NCBI GenBank assembly: GCA_040002995.1
Contig: JBDUDK010000048.1
Location: 1 to 64,000, forward strand
Length of the DNA: 64,000 bases
Origin: JBDUDK01 sp040002995
GTDB taxonomy: Bacteria; Actinomycetota; Acidimicrobiia; Acidimicrobiales; Ilumatobacteraceae
Direction: 5' to 3'
Below the pieces are notes generated by a model. It worked only from the letters and a program-made list of their open reading frames with translations, searched no databases and had not been told where the DNA came from. Positions 7,143 to 14,756 of the stretch are shown here, in pieces. A program made the position numbers and the translations under genes. Numbering within the stretch: the stretch's first letter is position 1; the number at the start of each line of letters is the position of its first letter.

Positions 7143-8734
7143 ACAGGGTCGCGGCGAACCTGGGTGAGGTCGGCCTGCCGGAACCCGTCGCCGACCTCGC
7201 CGCGCGGAGCTGGGACGTCGTGATCGTGGGCGGCGGCCACAACGGCCTGGCCTGTGCGGCGTATCTGGCACGCGCCGGACAGCGGGTGATCGTCCTCGAG
7301 CAACGCGTCCGGTTGGGCGGCGCGTGCACACTCGAGCGCCCGTTCCCCGATCAGCGTTTTGTGGTCAGTCCGTGCGCGTACGTCATCGGCCTGCTCGACC
7401 GCCTGGTGATCGACGAGCTCGACCTGGCGCGCCGAGGCCTCAAGGTGTTCGTGGCCGATCCCAACTTGTGGGCGCCGTTTCCCGACGGTTCGGCGTTCGG
7501 GCAGTGGGCCGACGACAGTCGCACGCAACACGACCTGGAAGCGCTCGGCATCGCGGCGAAAGACATCGAGGGGTATTGGGCTTACGAGGCGATCTTCGAC
7601 GAGATCCGGCGACGGTTGCGTACCGGTGCACGCGACACCTGGATCGGTGATTCCCCGACCCGGGCCGAGATTGAAGAACTCCTCGCTCACGATCGGTCAA
7701 TGATCGACATCGTCTTCGAGGCGTCGATCGCCGACGTCCTCGAGCACTACATGCGCGACACGCGTCTGCACGACGCGCTGTACGGCCAGGGTGTGATCGG
7801 TGCCTATGCCGGCCCGCGCGACTGGGGTACGGCGAGCGTGAAGCTGATGCACTACCAGGGCGACCTCGAGGGCCAGGGGCCGGTCTGGGGATACGTCGAG
7901 GGCGGGATGGGAATGGTTAGCTTCGCGTTGGCCGACGCGGCCATCGAGGCCGGAGCGGTACTGGCCACCGGTGTCGAGGTCGCAGAGATCATCGCCGGTG
8001 AGGGGGCGCGGTTGTCGGGTGGCGAACTCATTCGCGCCGGCGTGGTGGTAAGCAACGCCGATCCCAAACGCTCGCTCGCCTTGATCGACGCGGGCAGCGT
8101 GCCCGCAGGCTTCACCGATCGCATCGATCGATGGGCTGTTCGATCGCCCGTCGTCAAGTACAACGCCGCGCTCAGCCGGTTGCCCACGTTTACGGCCGCG
8201 AAGGGCGGGCTCGATCCTTTCCGATCGATGGTGTCGGTGACGCTCGGCATGGCGGCGGGGCAAGACGCCTTCGAACGGTGCGCCGCCGGCCACGCGAGCG
8301 TCGGCTACGGCGAGGTCTACTTCCAGACGGGCTACGACCCGAGCCCGGCGCCCGAGGGCATGCACCTCATGAGTGTCTTCGGCCAGTACGCGCCGTACCG
8401 GCTCAGCGACGGTACGTGGGACACCCAGCGCGGCGCTGTCGAGCGCCAGTTTCTGGAGCTCATCGGCCGGTTCGCGCCCGATATCGCCGACTGCGTCCTG
8501 TACTCCGAGATCCTGGGCCCGCCCGACATCGAACAACGGGTGGGCCTCACCGGTGGCCACATCTTCCAGGGCGAGACCATGCCCGATCAGATGTGGGAGC
8601 ACCGTCTCACCCCGCGCACTCCTGTGCCCGGCTTTTACTTCTGCGGGGCGGCCACACACCCCGCAGGGTCGGTCATCGCCCTGAACGGCCGCAATGCCGC
8701 CCACGCCGTGCTCGACGACTTACGCGCCCGCTGA
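7139..8734 (+). CDS. FAD-dependent oxidoreductase, phytoene-desaturase-like (copy 2)
   Basis: This 531-residue paralogue of the 4363-5976 protein has a FAD-binding motif VVIVGGGHNGLACAAYLARAG near residues 27-47, VLEQRVRLGGAC after it, and a C-terminal FYFCGAATHPAGSV segment. A shared stretch around GVIGAYAGP...GTA and WGYVEGGMGMVS matches GIIGTWAGP...GTA and WGYPEGGMGAVS in copy 1. The TTG at 7139 overlaps the Rieske stop (TTGA) and gives about 25 residues before the Rossmann fold; it is an unusual start, but no ATG or GTG lies in frame before the fold. It ends the FAD - Rieske - FAD operon. Function is presumed sequential oxidation of the same substrate class. Confidence 0.92.
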   Translation: MNRVAANLGEVGLPEPVADLAARSWDVVIVGGGHNGLACAAYLARAGQRVIVLEQRVRLGGACTLERPFPDQRFVVSPCAYVIGLLDRLVIDELDLARRGLKVFVADPNLWAPFPDGSAFGQWADDSRTQHDLEALGIAAKDIEGYWAYEAIFDEIRRRLRTGARDTWIGDSPTRAEIEELLAHDRSMIDIVFEASIADVLEHYMRDTRLHDALYGQGVIGAYAGPRDWGTASVKLMHYQGDLEGQGPVWGYVEGGMGMVSFALADAAIEAGAVLATGVEVAEIIAGEGARLSGGELIRAGVVVSNADPKRSLALIDAGSVPAGFTDRIDRWAVRSPVVKYNAALSRLPTFTAAKGGLDPFRSMVSVTLGMAAGQDAFERCAAGHASVGYGEVYFQTGYDPSPAPEGMHLMSVFGQYAPYRLSDGTWDTQRGAVERQFLELIGRFAPDIADCVLYSEILGPPDIEQRVGLTGGHIFQGETMPDQMWEHRLTPRTPVPGFYFCGAATHPAGSVIALNGRNAAHAVLDDLRAR

Positions 8735-8784
8735 CCGCCGGTACCCGTTCAACTCCCGCGGCGCGGGGCCGACAGGACCAAGCG

Positions 8785-9885
8785 ATGGCACCGGTCGTAG
8801 GGGCACGGGGGCGAAGCGGACCTTCGCTCGCCACGCGTCTCACCGTGGCGTTCAGTTCGCTGGCACCCGGAGGAGGCGCGACTCGCGCGGTGGTCGTGGC
8901 ACCCGCCCTGCATTGCGGGTGGCTACGCAACTGGGCCAACGACCGAGGGCTCTCTGTGGTGGGGGAGACCGACGACCAGGAGCGGGTGCACATCCTGGTG
9001 GCGCAGTGCAAGGCCAACGCGGTGATCGTGGGGCCGATTTCCGACCAACGATTGGCCGTCGCGTGGATCGCGTCGCTTCGGGACCGAGTCGGTGACATCG
9101 AGATCGTGGTGCCGGACTTCTCCCCGCTCAATGGTCCCGTCGATGCGCTGACCGCGGCGGCCGCGCGCAAGCGCATCAGGATGTTGCTCGATTCGGGCGC
9201 CATCGAGACGGTCTTCCAGCCCGTGTTCGAGCTGGCAACCGAAGAGGTGTGTGGCATCGAGGCGCTGTCGCGTTTCCCTGACGCAGGTAACCGCTCGCCT
9301 CTCTCGTGGTTCGAGGAGGCCGAGCTCGCAGGGCTAGGCCAAGAGCTCGAGTTGGCCGCGATCCGTCGCACTCTCGCCGCGATCAAAGACCTCCCCAGCG
9401 ATTGGTTCGTGTCGGTGAATCTGTCGTCGCGCACGTTCTCGGGAGCACAGTTCACGGGGCTTCTCGCCGATCTCGCCCACGCCCAGGTCGTGGTCGAGCT
9501 CACTTCGCAGAAGTGGGCCCCTGACGATCGACCGCTGCGGCGGGCCATGCTCCGCAGCCGCGACGCTCGGGTGCGCGTGGCGGTCGACGATGTTGGGGTG
9601 AGTGCGCGGAGCCTCGTACGGGCGTTCGAACTGCGGCCCGACATCGTCAAGGTCGATCCCAGTCTCGTGCACAGCATCGACACCCGCCGCGCACAACAGG
9701 AGGTTGTACGTCATCTCGTGTCGTTCGCGGCCGATACGCGCGCCACCCTCGTGGCCGAGGGCATTGAGCGCCGCGCGGAGATCGACAAGCTCATCGAGCT
9801 CGGTGTCACCCACGGGCAGGGGTACTTCCTGGCCCCACCGATGCCGCTCGCGCAACTCCGCGAACATCACGGCGTCAGCGGATAG
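8785..9885 (+). CDS. EAL-domain cyclic-di-GMP phosphodiesterase
   Basis: This 366-residue protein starts at an ATG with AGGA about 8 bp upstream. Residues about 130-360 form an EAL domain that hydrolyses c-di-GMP. The name motif is present as EALSRF, with SVNLSS, VELTS, VAVDDVG (the DDFG position), KVDPSLV, VAEGIE and GQGYFLAPP, so the usual catalytic Glu, Asn, Asp pair, Lys, Glu and Gln appear to be kept. The N-terminal 120 residues (GLSVVGETDDQERVHILVAQCKANAVIVGP) are not recognised; they resemble a degenerate alpha/beta sensor and have no transmembrane segment, so the protein should be cytoplasmic. No GGDEF domain is fused or adjacent. Active enzyme is likely but not certain. Confidence 0.92.
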   Translation: MAPVVGARGRSGPSLATRLTVAFSSLAPGGGATRAVVVAPALHCGWLRNWANDRGLSVVGETDDQERVHILVAQCKANAVIVGPISDQRLAVAWIASLRDRVGDIEIVVPDFSPLNGPVDALTAAAARKRIRMLLDSGAIETVFQPVFELATEEVCGIEALSRFPDAGNRSPLSWFEEAELAGLGQELELAAIRRTLAAIKDLPSDWFVSVNLSSRTFSGAQFTGLLADLAHAQVVVELTSQKWAPDDRPLRRAMLRSRDARVRVAVDDVGVSARSLVRAFELRPDIVKVDPSLVHSIDTRRAQQEVVRHLVSFAADTRATLVAEGIERRAEIDKLIELGVTHGQGYFLAPPMPLAQLREHHGVSG

Positions 9886-9998
9886 GCACCAATCCTCGAA
9901 ACGTCCCCCAAGGGTACGAAACCTCGAATCGTCGCGAAGGGCTCCGGAGGTTTCGACGTTTCGTTACCTGTCAGGATTTCAAACCTCGAAACGTCGGC
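9886..9998. repeat. Intergenic repeat block, CCTCGAAACGTC motif with hairpin
   Basis: Between two convergent genes lie three forward copies of CCTCGAA[A/T]CGTC (9894-9905, 9922-9933, 9984-9995) plus a reversed GACGTTTCG (9955-9963). CGAAACCTC at 9917-9925 and GAGGTTTCG at 9947-9955 form a perfect 9-bp inverted repeat, and CTCCGGAG is palindromic in its loop. A bidirectional transcription terminator or a small dispersed palindromic repeat would fit. The 13-mer AAACCTCGAAACG (9981-9993) recurs exactly at 40979-40991 on the other strand, and with one change at 55102-55114. Confidence 0.55.
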
Positions 9999-10439
9999 TC
10001 ACGCCTCGGCGGCGGCGAGGAACCTCGGCATGAGGGCGCTCCATCCCTTCGTGTTGGCCTCGCGCCAGACTGGGCCCTGCGCGCCGAGGCGTTCCCATCC
10101 TGAGTGCACGATGTCGAGGCGGGTCGTGCCGTTGCCGAGGTCGACGAACGTCAACTCTACGTTGGTGGCGTCGCTTCGATCACGGTCGATGTGCCAGAGG
10201 TAGCCGAGCACGTGCGGTGGGCTCCACCGCGTGACCTCTCCCCAGTCGATCTCCGCGCCATCGGGAGTCCGTTCGAATATTCGACCACCCAATCGGGGCT
10301 CGAACACCACGACCGTGTCGGGGTTCCCGGACGCCGAATGACCCTTTGGCCACCAACTCGACAGACGCGCCGTCCACACGTCGAATGCGTGCTCGGCTGA
10401 GCATCGGATCTCGTAGCTCAGGCGCAGCGGTTCAACCAC
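9999..10439 (-). CDS. SRPBCC (AHSA1-type) domain protein
   Basis: This 146-residue START/Bet v1-fold protein has the AHSA1-like hallmark text: an opening SYEIRCSAEHAFDVWTARLSSWWP, then FEPRLGGRIFERTPDGAEIDWGEVTRWSPPHVLGYLW, then TRLDIVHSGWERLG. These proteins have a hydrophobic pocket; many are of unknown ligand. The GTG start overlaps the ArsR stop by 8 bp, and the ArsR-SRPBCC pair is a very common actinobacterial arrangement in which the regulator controls its SRPBCC partner. It is the last gene of a four-gene operon starting at 11515. Confidence 0.9.
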   Translation of the reverse strand: MVEPLRLSYEIRCSAEHAFDVWTARLSSWWPKGHSASGNPDTVVVFEPRLGGRIFERTPDGAEIDWGEVTRWSPPHVLGYLWHIDRDRSDATNVELTFVDLGNGTTRLDIVHSGWERLGAQGPVWREANTKGWSALMPRFLAAAEA

Positions 10440-10767
10440 GCCGGGCTCGGTCGCTCCCGGTGTTCTCGGCCATCAACCGAAACCGCGCCACGGCATTGCC
10501 CCAGACTTGGGTTAGATAGGCCTCGGCCGCTTCGACCCCGTGGACATCCAGGCGGTAGATGCGGCGGGTGCCCTGGGCCTCTTCCACAACCAGACCTGCC
10601 TCTTTCAGCAACCGAAGATGACGCGACACCGCCGGCCGGCTGATAGGGAGGGCGTCGGCGAGCTCACGGACGGACCGTCCCCCCGGGCCGAGCAGTTCGA
10701 CGATGGCCCGTCGGTTCGAATCGCCTAGCGCCTCGAACGGGTCGCCGGCGGGTGCACTCGCCGCCAC
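10432..10767 (-). CDS. ArsR-family winged-helix transcriptional regulator
   Basis: This 111-residue DNA-binding protein has FEALGDSNRRAIVELLGPGGRSVRELADALPISRPAVSRHLRLLKEAGLVVEEAQGTRRIYRL, the classic ArsR winged helix-turn-helix with recognition helix SRPAVSRHLRLL. No cysteine metal box is visible, so it is probably a non-metal sensor of the type paired with SRPBCC proteins. The GTG at 10765-10767 was chosen for GAGGAAG about 8 bp upstream and a 5-bp gap after the preceding stop; a longer reading in the same frame is a shadow of the upstream gene. The inverted repeat at 11526-11545 is a candidate operator. Confidence 0.9.
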   Translation of the reverse strand: MAASAPAGDPFEALGDSNRRAIVELLGPGGRSVRELADALPISRPAVSRHLRLLKEAGLVVEEAQGTRRIYRLDVHGVEAAEAYLTQVWGNAVARFRLMAENTGSDRARRG

Positions 10768-10772
10768 GCCGG

Positions 10773-11189
10773 CTACTTCCTCTCGGCCGCGCGCATGCGA
10801 TTGTTGCGCGGGTTGTGTTCGACCTCGGCCAGCCGGAGCTGCTCGAGAACTGGCGGCACATAGTTGGCGAAGCGACCGCGGAGTCCCTTCTTGAGGCCGT
10901 ACCAGCCACCGACGGGATTGTCGTCGGCGCGACCCCATGCCTCGACGGTTCCCTCCGCGGCGGGCTTCTGTTCGTCGGCGTTGCCCAACGGCACCCAATC
11001 GCCGCGCTCGACCAGCATCGTGTGCAGGTCGTCTATGCACCGGAGGTGATAACGGAGCTCGGTCTTGCTGACCTGCACGACGAGCGCGGGCGGATCGAGC
11101 GTCTCGTCACGGTATGCCGTGTACTCGGAACCTCCGCTCGGCGTAGTGAGCGTCCAAGGGCGATCACGAGTTCCATCACTAGCGGTCAT
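10773..11189 (-). CDS. Conserved actinobacterial hypothetical protein (DUF6855-like)
   Basis: This 138-residue soluble protein has no recognised catalytic motif. The text GTRDRPWTLTTPSGGSEYTAYRDE, then LRYHLRCIDDLHTMLVERGDWVPLGNADEQKP, then VEAWGRADDNPVGGWYGLKKGLRGRFANYVPPVLEQLRLAEVEHNPRNNRMRA resembles a small conserved family I recall as DUF6855. The ATG overlaps the upstream stop (ATGA), so it is coupled to the ABM-like gene; the ArsR gene follows after 5 bp. Function is unknown; co-transcription with an ArsR/SRPBCC pair suggests a small stress or ligand-response module. Confidence 0.8.
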   Translation of the reverse strand: MTASDGTRDRPWTLTTPSGGSEYTAYRDETLDPPALVVQVSKTELRYHLRCIDDLHTMLVERGDWVPLGNADEQKPAAEGTVEAWGRADDNPVGGWYGLKKGLRGRFANYVPPVLEQLRLAEVEHNPRNNRMRAAERK

Positions 11190-11515
11190 GACGGCGCGCT
11201 TCCTGCATCCGCGGACCAGAATCGGTACGAGCCGACAACGGTCGCGTCCGACGCCAGTGGAGCCTCCTCGCACCGCGCCTTGATGTCTCGCAAGAAGTCC
11301 ATGAACGCGGGCGTGGCCGTAAGCGGATTCGTGCCGTCGTTCGTGTCGATCGATGCGACATGCACGAAGCTCACGCCGTCGGCCAGGCGGAAGCTCGCGT
11401 AGCGGAGCCCGGCAGGGCGGTTCGCACCGAGCTCACCGAACACCTTCTCGATCAGCGCCTGGTTCTCGTCGGCTCGGTCCGGCTTGGTCTTGTACCGCAC
11501 AACAGTCACGCTCAT
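11186..11515 (-). CDS. Small dimeric alpha/beta-barrel (ABM-like) protein
   Basis: This 109-residue protein opens with VTVVRYKTKPDRADENQALIEKVFGEL and has FVHVASIDTND and PAFMDFLRDIKARC. This pattern of strand, long helix and strand is that of ferredoxin-like antibiotic-biosynthesis-monooxygenase (ABM) or stress-responsive dimeric barrels. The family often lacks cofactors and includes monooxygenases, heme-degrading enzymes and proteins of unknown role. GAGGAGGG precedes the ATG. It is the first gene of the ABM - hypothetical - ArsR - SRPBCC operon, divergent from folD. A specific reaction cannot be assigned. Confidence 0.75.
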   Translation of the reverse strand: MSVTVVRYKTKPDRADENQALIEKVFGELGANRPAGLRYASFRLADGVSFVHVASIDTNDGTNPLTATPAFMDFLRDIKARCEEAPLASDATVVGSYRFWSADAGSAPS

Positions 11516-11525
11516 CGACCCTCCT

Positions 11526-11545
11526 CGGTAACGGTGTTGTTACCG
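11526..11545. promoter_or_regulatory. Inverted repeat CGGTAAC-N6-GTTACCG, candidate ArsR operator
   Basis: CGGTAAC at 11526-11532 and GTTACCG at 11539-11545 form a perfect 7-bp inverted repeat. A further GTAAC (11545-11549) and GGTTACCG (11555-11562) follow. It sits 11 bp upstream of the first gene of the operon that encodes an ArsR protein, so autoregulation is a reasonable inference. It also lies upstream of folD. Confidence 0.45.
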
Positions 11546-11633
11546 TAACACTGTGGTTACCGTTGTCAAACCGCTCATCTATGAACTTTCGCTAGCCGCT
11601 CTCGCGCGGTTGCGGACCGCTACCGTCGTCGGG

Positions 11634-12485
11634 ATGGGCGCGATGATCCTCGACGGGAACGCATGCGCTGATGCCCTTCGCACGCGTGTCGCCGCCACGC
11701 TGGCCGCGGCGGGCGGGCCGCGAATCTGTTTGGCGACCGTCCTGGTGGGCGACGACGGGCCCAGCCAGCGCTACGTGCGGTCGAAGCAGCGCGATGCGGA
11801 GGCCGTAGGCATGGAGAGCCGCCATGTCGCACTGCCCGCGACCTCGACCCAGACAGAAGTCGAGGACGCTGTCGGCGCGCTTGTGGCCGATCCCGAAGTC
11901 CATGGGATTCTCGTCCAGTTACCGCTGCCCGATGGGCTCGACGACAAACGCGTCATCGATCTCCTCACTCCGGAGAAGGACGTCGACGGACTCACGGAGC
12001 GAAACCTCGGCCGGCTCATACGCGGGGTTCCCGGACACGTGCCCTGCACTCCTCGAGGAGTGATGGAGCTCCTCACGCATTACGGCATCCCCATCTCGGG
12101 TCAGCGGGCCATCGTGGTCGGCCGTTCTCTTCTCGTCGGCATCCCGCTCGCGCTGCTGCTGGCGCGCAAGGGAGTCGACGCCACCGTCACCATCGCCCAC
12201 TCGCGCACGCCCGACTTGGCCGAGGCGTGCTACGCGGCCGACATCGTGGTGGCCGCCGTCGGGGTCGCGGGCATCGTCACCACCGGCTGGGTACGGGCAG
12301 GGGCCACGGTCATCGACGTCGGTATCTCGCGGACCGACAAGGGCATCGCCGGCGACGTCGACTTTGACGCCGTGGTCGACATTGCCGGGGCCATCACGCC
12401 GATGCCGGGCGGTACCGGTCCGATGACACGCGCGTGTCTGTTGGAGAACACCCTGGAAGCCGCACGAATGCAGGGCGCCCTGTAG
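11634..12485 (+). CDS. folD: Bifunctional methylenetetrahydrofolate dehydrogenase/cyclohydrolase
   Basis: FolD (283 residues) interconverts 5,10-methylene-THF, methenyl-THF and 10-formyl-THF with NADP in the cytoplasm. Family signatures are clear: LVGDDGPSQRYVRSKQRDAEAVGM (substrate lysine in YVRSKQ), GILVQLPLPDGLDDKRVIDLLTPEKDVDGL, CTPRGVMELLTHYGI, VVGRSLLVGIPLALLL and ITPMPGGTGPMTRACLLENT. The ATG at 11634 gives the normal length; a second ATG three codons on (MILDG) is equally possible, and upstream in-frame codons add about 27 residues unlike the family. It is divergent from the ArsR operon. Confidence 0.94.
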   Translation: MGAMILDGNACADALRTRVAATLAAAGGPRICLATVLVGDDGPSQRYVRSKQRDAEAVGMESRHVALPATSTQTEVEDAVGALVADPEVHGILVQLPLPDGLDDKRVIDLLTPEKDVDGLTERNLGRLIRGVPGHVPCTPRGVMELLTHYGIPISGQRAIVVGRSLLVGIPLALLLARKGVDATVTIAHSRTPDLAEACYAADIVVAAVGVAGIVTTGWVRAGATVIDVGISRTDKGIAGDVDFDAVVDIAGAITPMPGGTGPMTRACLLENTLEAARMQGAL

Positions 12486-12516
12486 TTCACGAGGGAAATG
12501 CCGACAGGAACTGGCG

Positions 12517-14304
12517 ATGCTCGATGTGAACGACGCCACCGCGCCTATCAGCGTGCTCATCACGCCAGAGCCGGTTCGACCTGAGGATTTCGATCAACGG
12601 CGCCCCGTCCATGAGACGGCGGCTTTCTGGGCGGTCATTGGCCTCGCGGCGCTGATGACGCTGTGGCGGCTCGACCGCAACGGGTTCGGCAACCCGTACT
12701 ACGCGGCCGTGGCCCGCAGTGGCTCGGCGTCATGGCACGCGTTCTGGTACGGCTCGTTTGATCCGGCGGGCTTCATCACCCTCGACAAGGCACCCCTCGG
12801 GTTCTGGCTGCCGGGCCTCGCTGTCCGGTTTGCCGGCATGGGGACGTGGCCGCTGCTCGCCCCACAAGCGATCTGTTGCATAGCGACGGTGGCCGTGATC
12901 AATCATCTCGTCCGGCGACGGTTCGGATGGGTGGCGGGCACGATCGCCGGCGTGCTCCTCGCGTTGACGCCGGCATTCGTGATCACAGCGCGATTCAACG
13001 GCCCCGACGCATTTTTCGTTCTGCTCCTCGCGCTGGCGGCGTGGGCGGCCATCCTCGCCATCGAGCTCGACACGCGGAGCCACATCGTGTTCTGCGCACT
13101 CTTCTTGAGCCTGGCCTTCACCACCAAGATGTTGGAGGCGGCAGTCGTGCTGCCCGGGTTCGTTCTCGCGTACTTGGTCGCCGGCAAGGGCGATTGGGCC
13201 CGCAAGGTGTTGCGCCTCATGCTCGGCGCGCTGGTGCTCGGATTCGGCGGCGCGGTGTGGTTGTTCTTGGTCAATCGCATCGCACCCACGAATCGACCTT
13301 TCATCGGCGGGAGCGGCGACAACTCCGCATGGGGACTCGTAACGAGCCACTTCGACGGCGGCCCGCTGTACGCCGGCGATCGCTCAGCCACGCGCCTGTT
13401 CAACCTCGAAGTGGGGTCGCAGATCGCATGGCTCATCCCGCTCGCGGTGACGGGTGTGGTGGCGGTGGTGGCGGCCCGTTGGCGTCGATCCTCGGATGAT
13501 CCCGCACGCGCCAACGCCGTGCTGTGGGCGGGTTGGCTCGTGGGTTACGGCATCGCGTTCAGTGCCGCGCCCGGCGTCGTCCAGCCGTATTTCACGGCGG
13601 CCATGGCACCGGCCGTGGCGGCCCTCAGTGCGATCGGCATCGTCGTGATCGGCCGCCGGCTCGACCGATGGCCCTGGCGGCTCTTGGGTGTGGCCGCGAC
13701 CTTGGCCGCGACGGCCTCGGCCATCGGAATCGCGCACCGGACACCCGATTGGAACTCGTGGCTACGCCCGGCCGTAATAATCATCGCGCTCGTCGTCGTC
13801 GCGCTCGTGGCGGCGGACGCGTCGCGTCGGGCCACCTTGGGCGTCGCCGTCTTTGCGGCGACGTTGTGCCCGATGCTGTGGTCCGCTAGCGCCTTGCTGC
13901 ATCCCGCCGACCCGATCAACCCGATCGCAGGGCCAAGCCGCGCTATCACCGCGCCCGCCCTCATCGATACGCAGCTCGTCTCGTACATCGAAGGGGCACG
14001 AGGCGACGCGCGCTTCTTGCTGGCGACCATCGGCATGGAGGCCGCGGCGCCGATCATCGTCGACACAGACGAACCGGTCATGGCGATGGGTGGCTTCCGT
14101 GGCGACGATGACGTGCCCACGCTCGATGCACTGCGCATCATGATCGACTCCGGCGAAGTTCGGTTCGTGCTAACCGACAACAATCCGGCGGCGGGCGGGC
14201 GGTGGGCACCGGTCCTGCAAGAACGTTGTGTGGTCGTCGCGCCGGCCCTCTACGGCTCCGTGCTCGCGTCGCCCCAGCTCTGGCAGTGCGCGCCGAAGAC
14301 CTAG
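12517..14304 (+). CDS. GT39-family (ArnT/YkcB-like) membrane glycosyltransferase
   Basis: This 595-residue polytopic protein resembles ArnT/PMT-type GT-C transferases, which move a sugar from a polyprenyl-phosphate donor to an extracytoplasmic acceptor. The N-terminal luminal loop NPYYAAVARSGSASWHAFWYGSFDPAGFITLDKAPLGFWLPGL holds the characteristic 'YY...SW..f..G..D..g....DKPPl' pattern with the DK(A)PL dipeptide. About ten transmembrane helices follow. The last 120 residues are soluble (FLLATIGMEAAAPIIVDTDEPVMAMGGFRGDDDVPTLDAL), like the C-terminal domain of the YkcA/B group. AGGAA lies 6 bp before the ATG. Acceptor and sugar are unknown. Confidence 0.9.
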   Translation: MLDVNDATAPISVLITPEPVRPEDFDQRRPVHETAAFWAVIGLAALMTLWRLDRNGFGNPYYAAVARSGSASWHAFWYGSFDPAGFITLDKAPLGFWLPGLAVRFAGMGTWPLLAPQAICCIATVAVINHLVRRRFGWVAGTIAGVLLALTPAFVITARFNGPDAFFVLLLALAAWAAILAIELDTRSHIVFCALFLSLAFTTKMLEAAVVLPGFVLAYLVAGKGDWARKVLRLMLGALVLGFGGAVWLFLVNRIAPTNRPFIGGSGDNSAWGLVTSHFDGGPLYAGDRSATRLFNLEVGSQIAWLIPLAVTGVVAVVAARWRRSSDDPARANAVLWAGWLVGYGIAFSAAPGVVQPYFTAAMAPAVAALSAIGIVVIGRRLDRWPWRLLGVAATLAATASAIGIAHRTPDWNSWLRPAVIIIALVVVALVAADASRRATLGVAVFAATLCPMLWSASALLHPADPINPIAGPSRAITAPALIDTQLVSYIEGARGDARFLLATIGMEAAAPIIVDTDEPVMAMGGFRGDDDVPTLDALRIMIDSGEVRFVLTDNNPAAGGRWAPVLQERCVVVAPALYGSVLASPQLWQCAPKT

Positions 14305-14324
14305 ACGCCTGGCAGGATGCGCTC

Positions 14325-14756
14325 ATGGACCTCGACGAGATCAAGGCGGAGTGTGCGCGGCTGTCGATGTGGGCCCATATCGCAACGGTGGGCCGCGATG
14401 CGAAGCCCGACGTGACACCGGTGCACCCGTGCTGGGCGGGCGACGTGATGTGGTTCATGGCCGCCGAGAACTCGGTGAAGGCTCGCAATATCGCGGCCAA
14501 CCCGAACGTGGCGCTGCACTGGCAGGTCACGGCCGTGGGCGACGGTGTCGAGATCTGGGGCATCGCCCAGTTGTTCACCGACACCAGCACGAAGCGGCGT
14601 CTGTGGACGGGGGTCTTCGACTACGACCTCAGCGCCTTCGTGCCCGGAGGGCCCGATAACTCCCCAGGTACGGGGTTCATCTCCGTCGCGCCCGAGCGCG
14701 CCGTGCTTCTGAAGGCCTACGGCATGGGTGGTCGGGCGACATGGCGTAAGTCATGA
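14325..14756 (+). CDS. Pyridoxamine 5'-phosphate oxidase-like flavin/F420-binding protein
   Basis: This 143-residue split-barrel protein has IKAECARLSMWAHIATVGRDAKPDVTPVHPCWAGDVMWFMAAENSVKARNIAANPNVALHW, the standard PPOX-fold pattern (TV...G.P...PV...W....WF.....S.K.RN...NP.VALH). Family members bind FMN or F420; in Actinobacteria many are F420-dependent reductases, but the cofactor cannot be decided here. The ATG at 14325 follows the glycosyltransferase stop by about 20 bp, and the stop overlaps the SDR start (ATGA), so the two are probably co-translated. A longer in-frame reading would overlap the upstream gene and is not needed. Confidence 0.85.
   Translation: MDLDEIKAECARLSMWAHIATVGRDAKPDVTPVHPCWAGDVMWFMAAENSVKARNIAANPNVALHWQVTAVGDGVEIWGIAQLFTDTSTKRRLWTGVFDYDLSAFVPGGPDNSPGTGFISVAPERAVLLKAYGMGGRATWRKS

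Noticed and set aside
5970..7331. Long reverse open frame (453 codons) opposite the Rieske gene
   Set aside because: The forward strand carries all Rieske and iron ligands; the reverse reading is low-complexity Arg-rich text.
4363..8734. Carotenoid biosynthesis cluster
   Set aside because: The flavoproteins resemble phytoene desaturases only at superfamily level; no phytoene synthase or cyclase is present.
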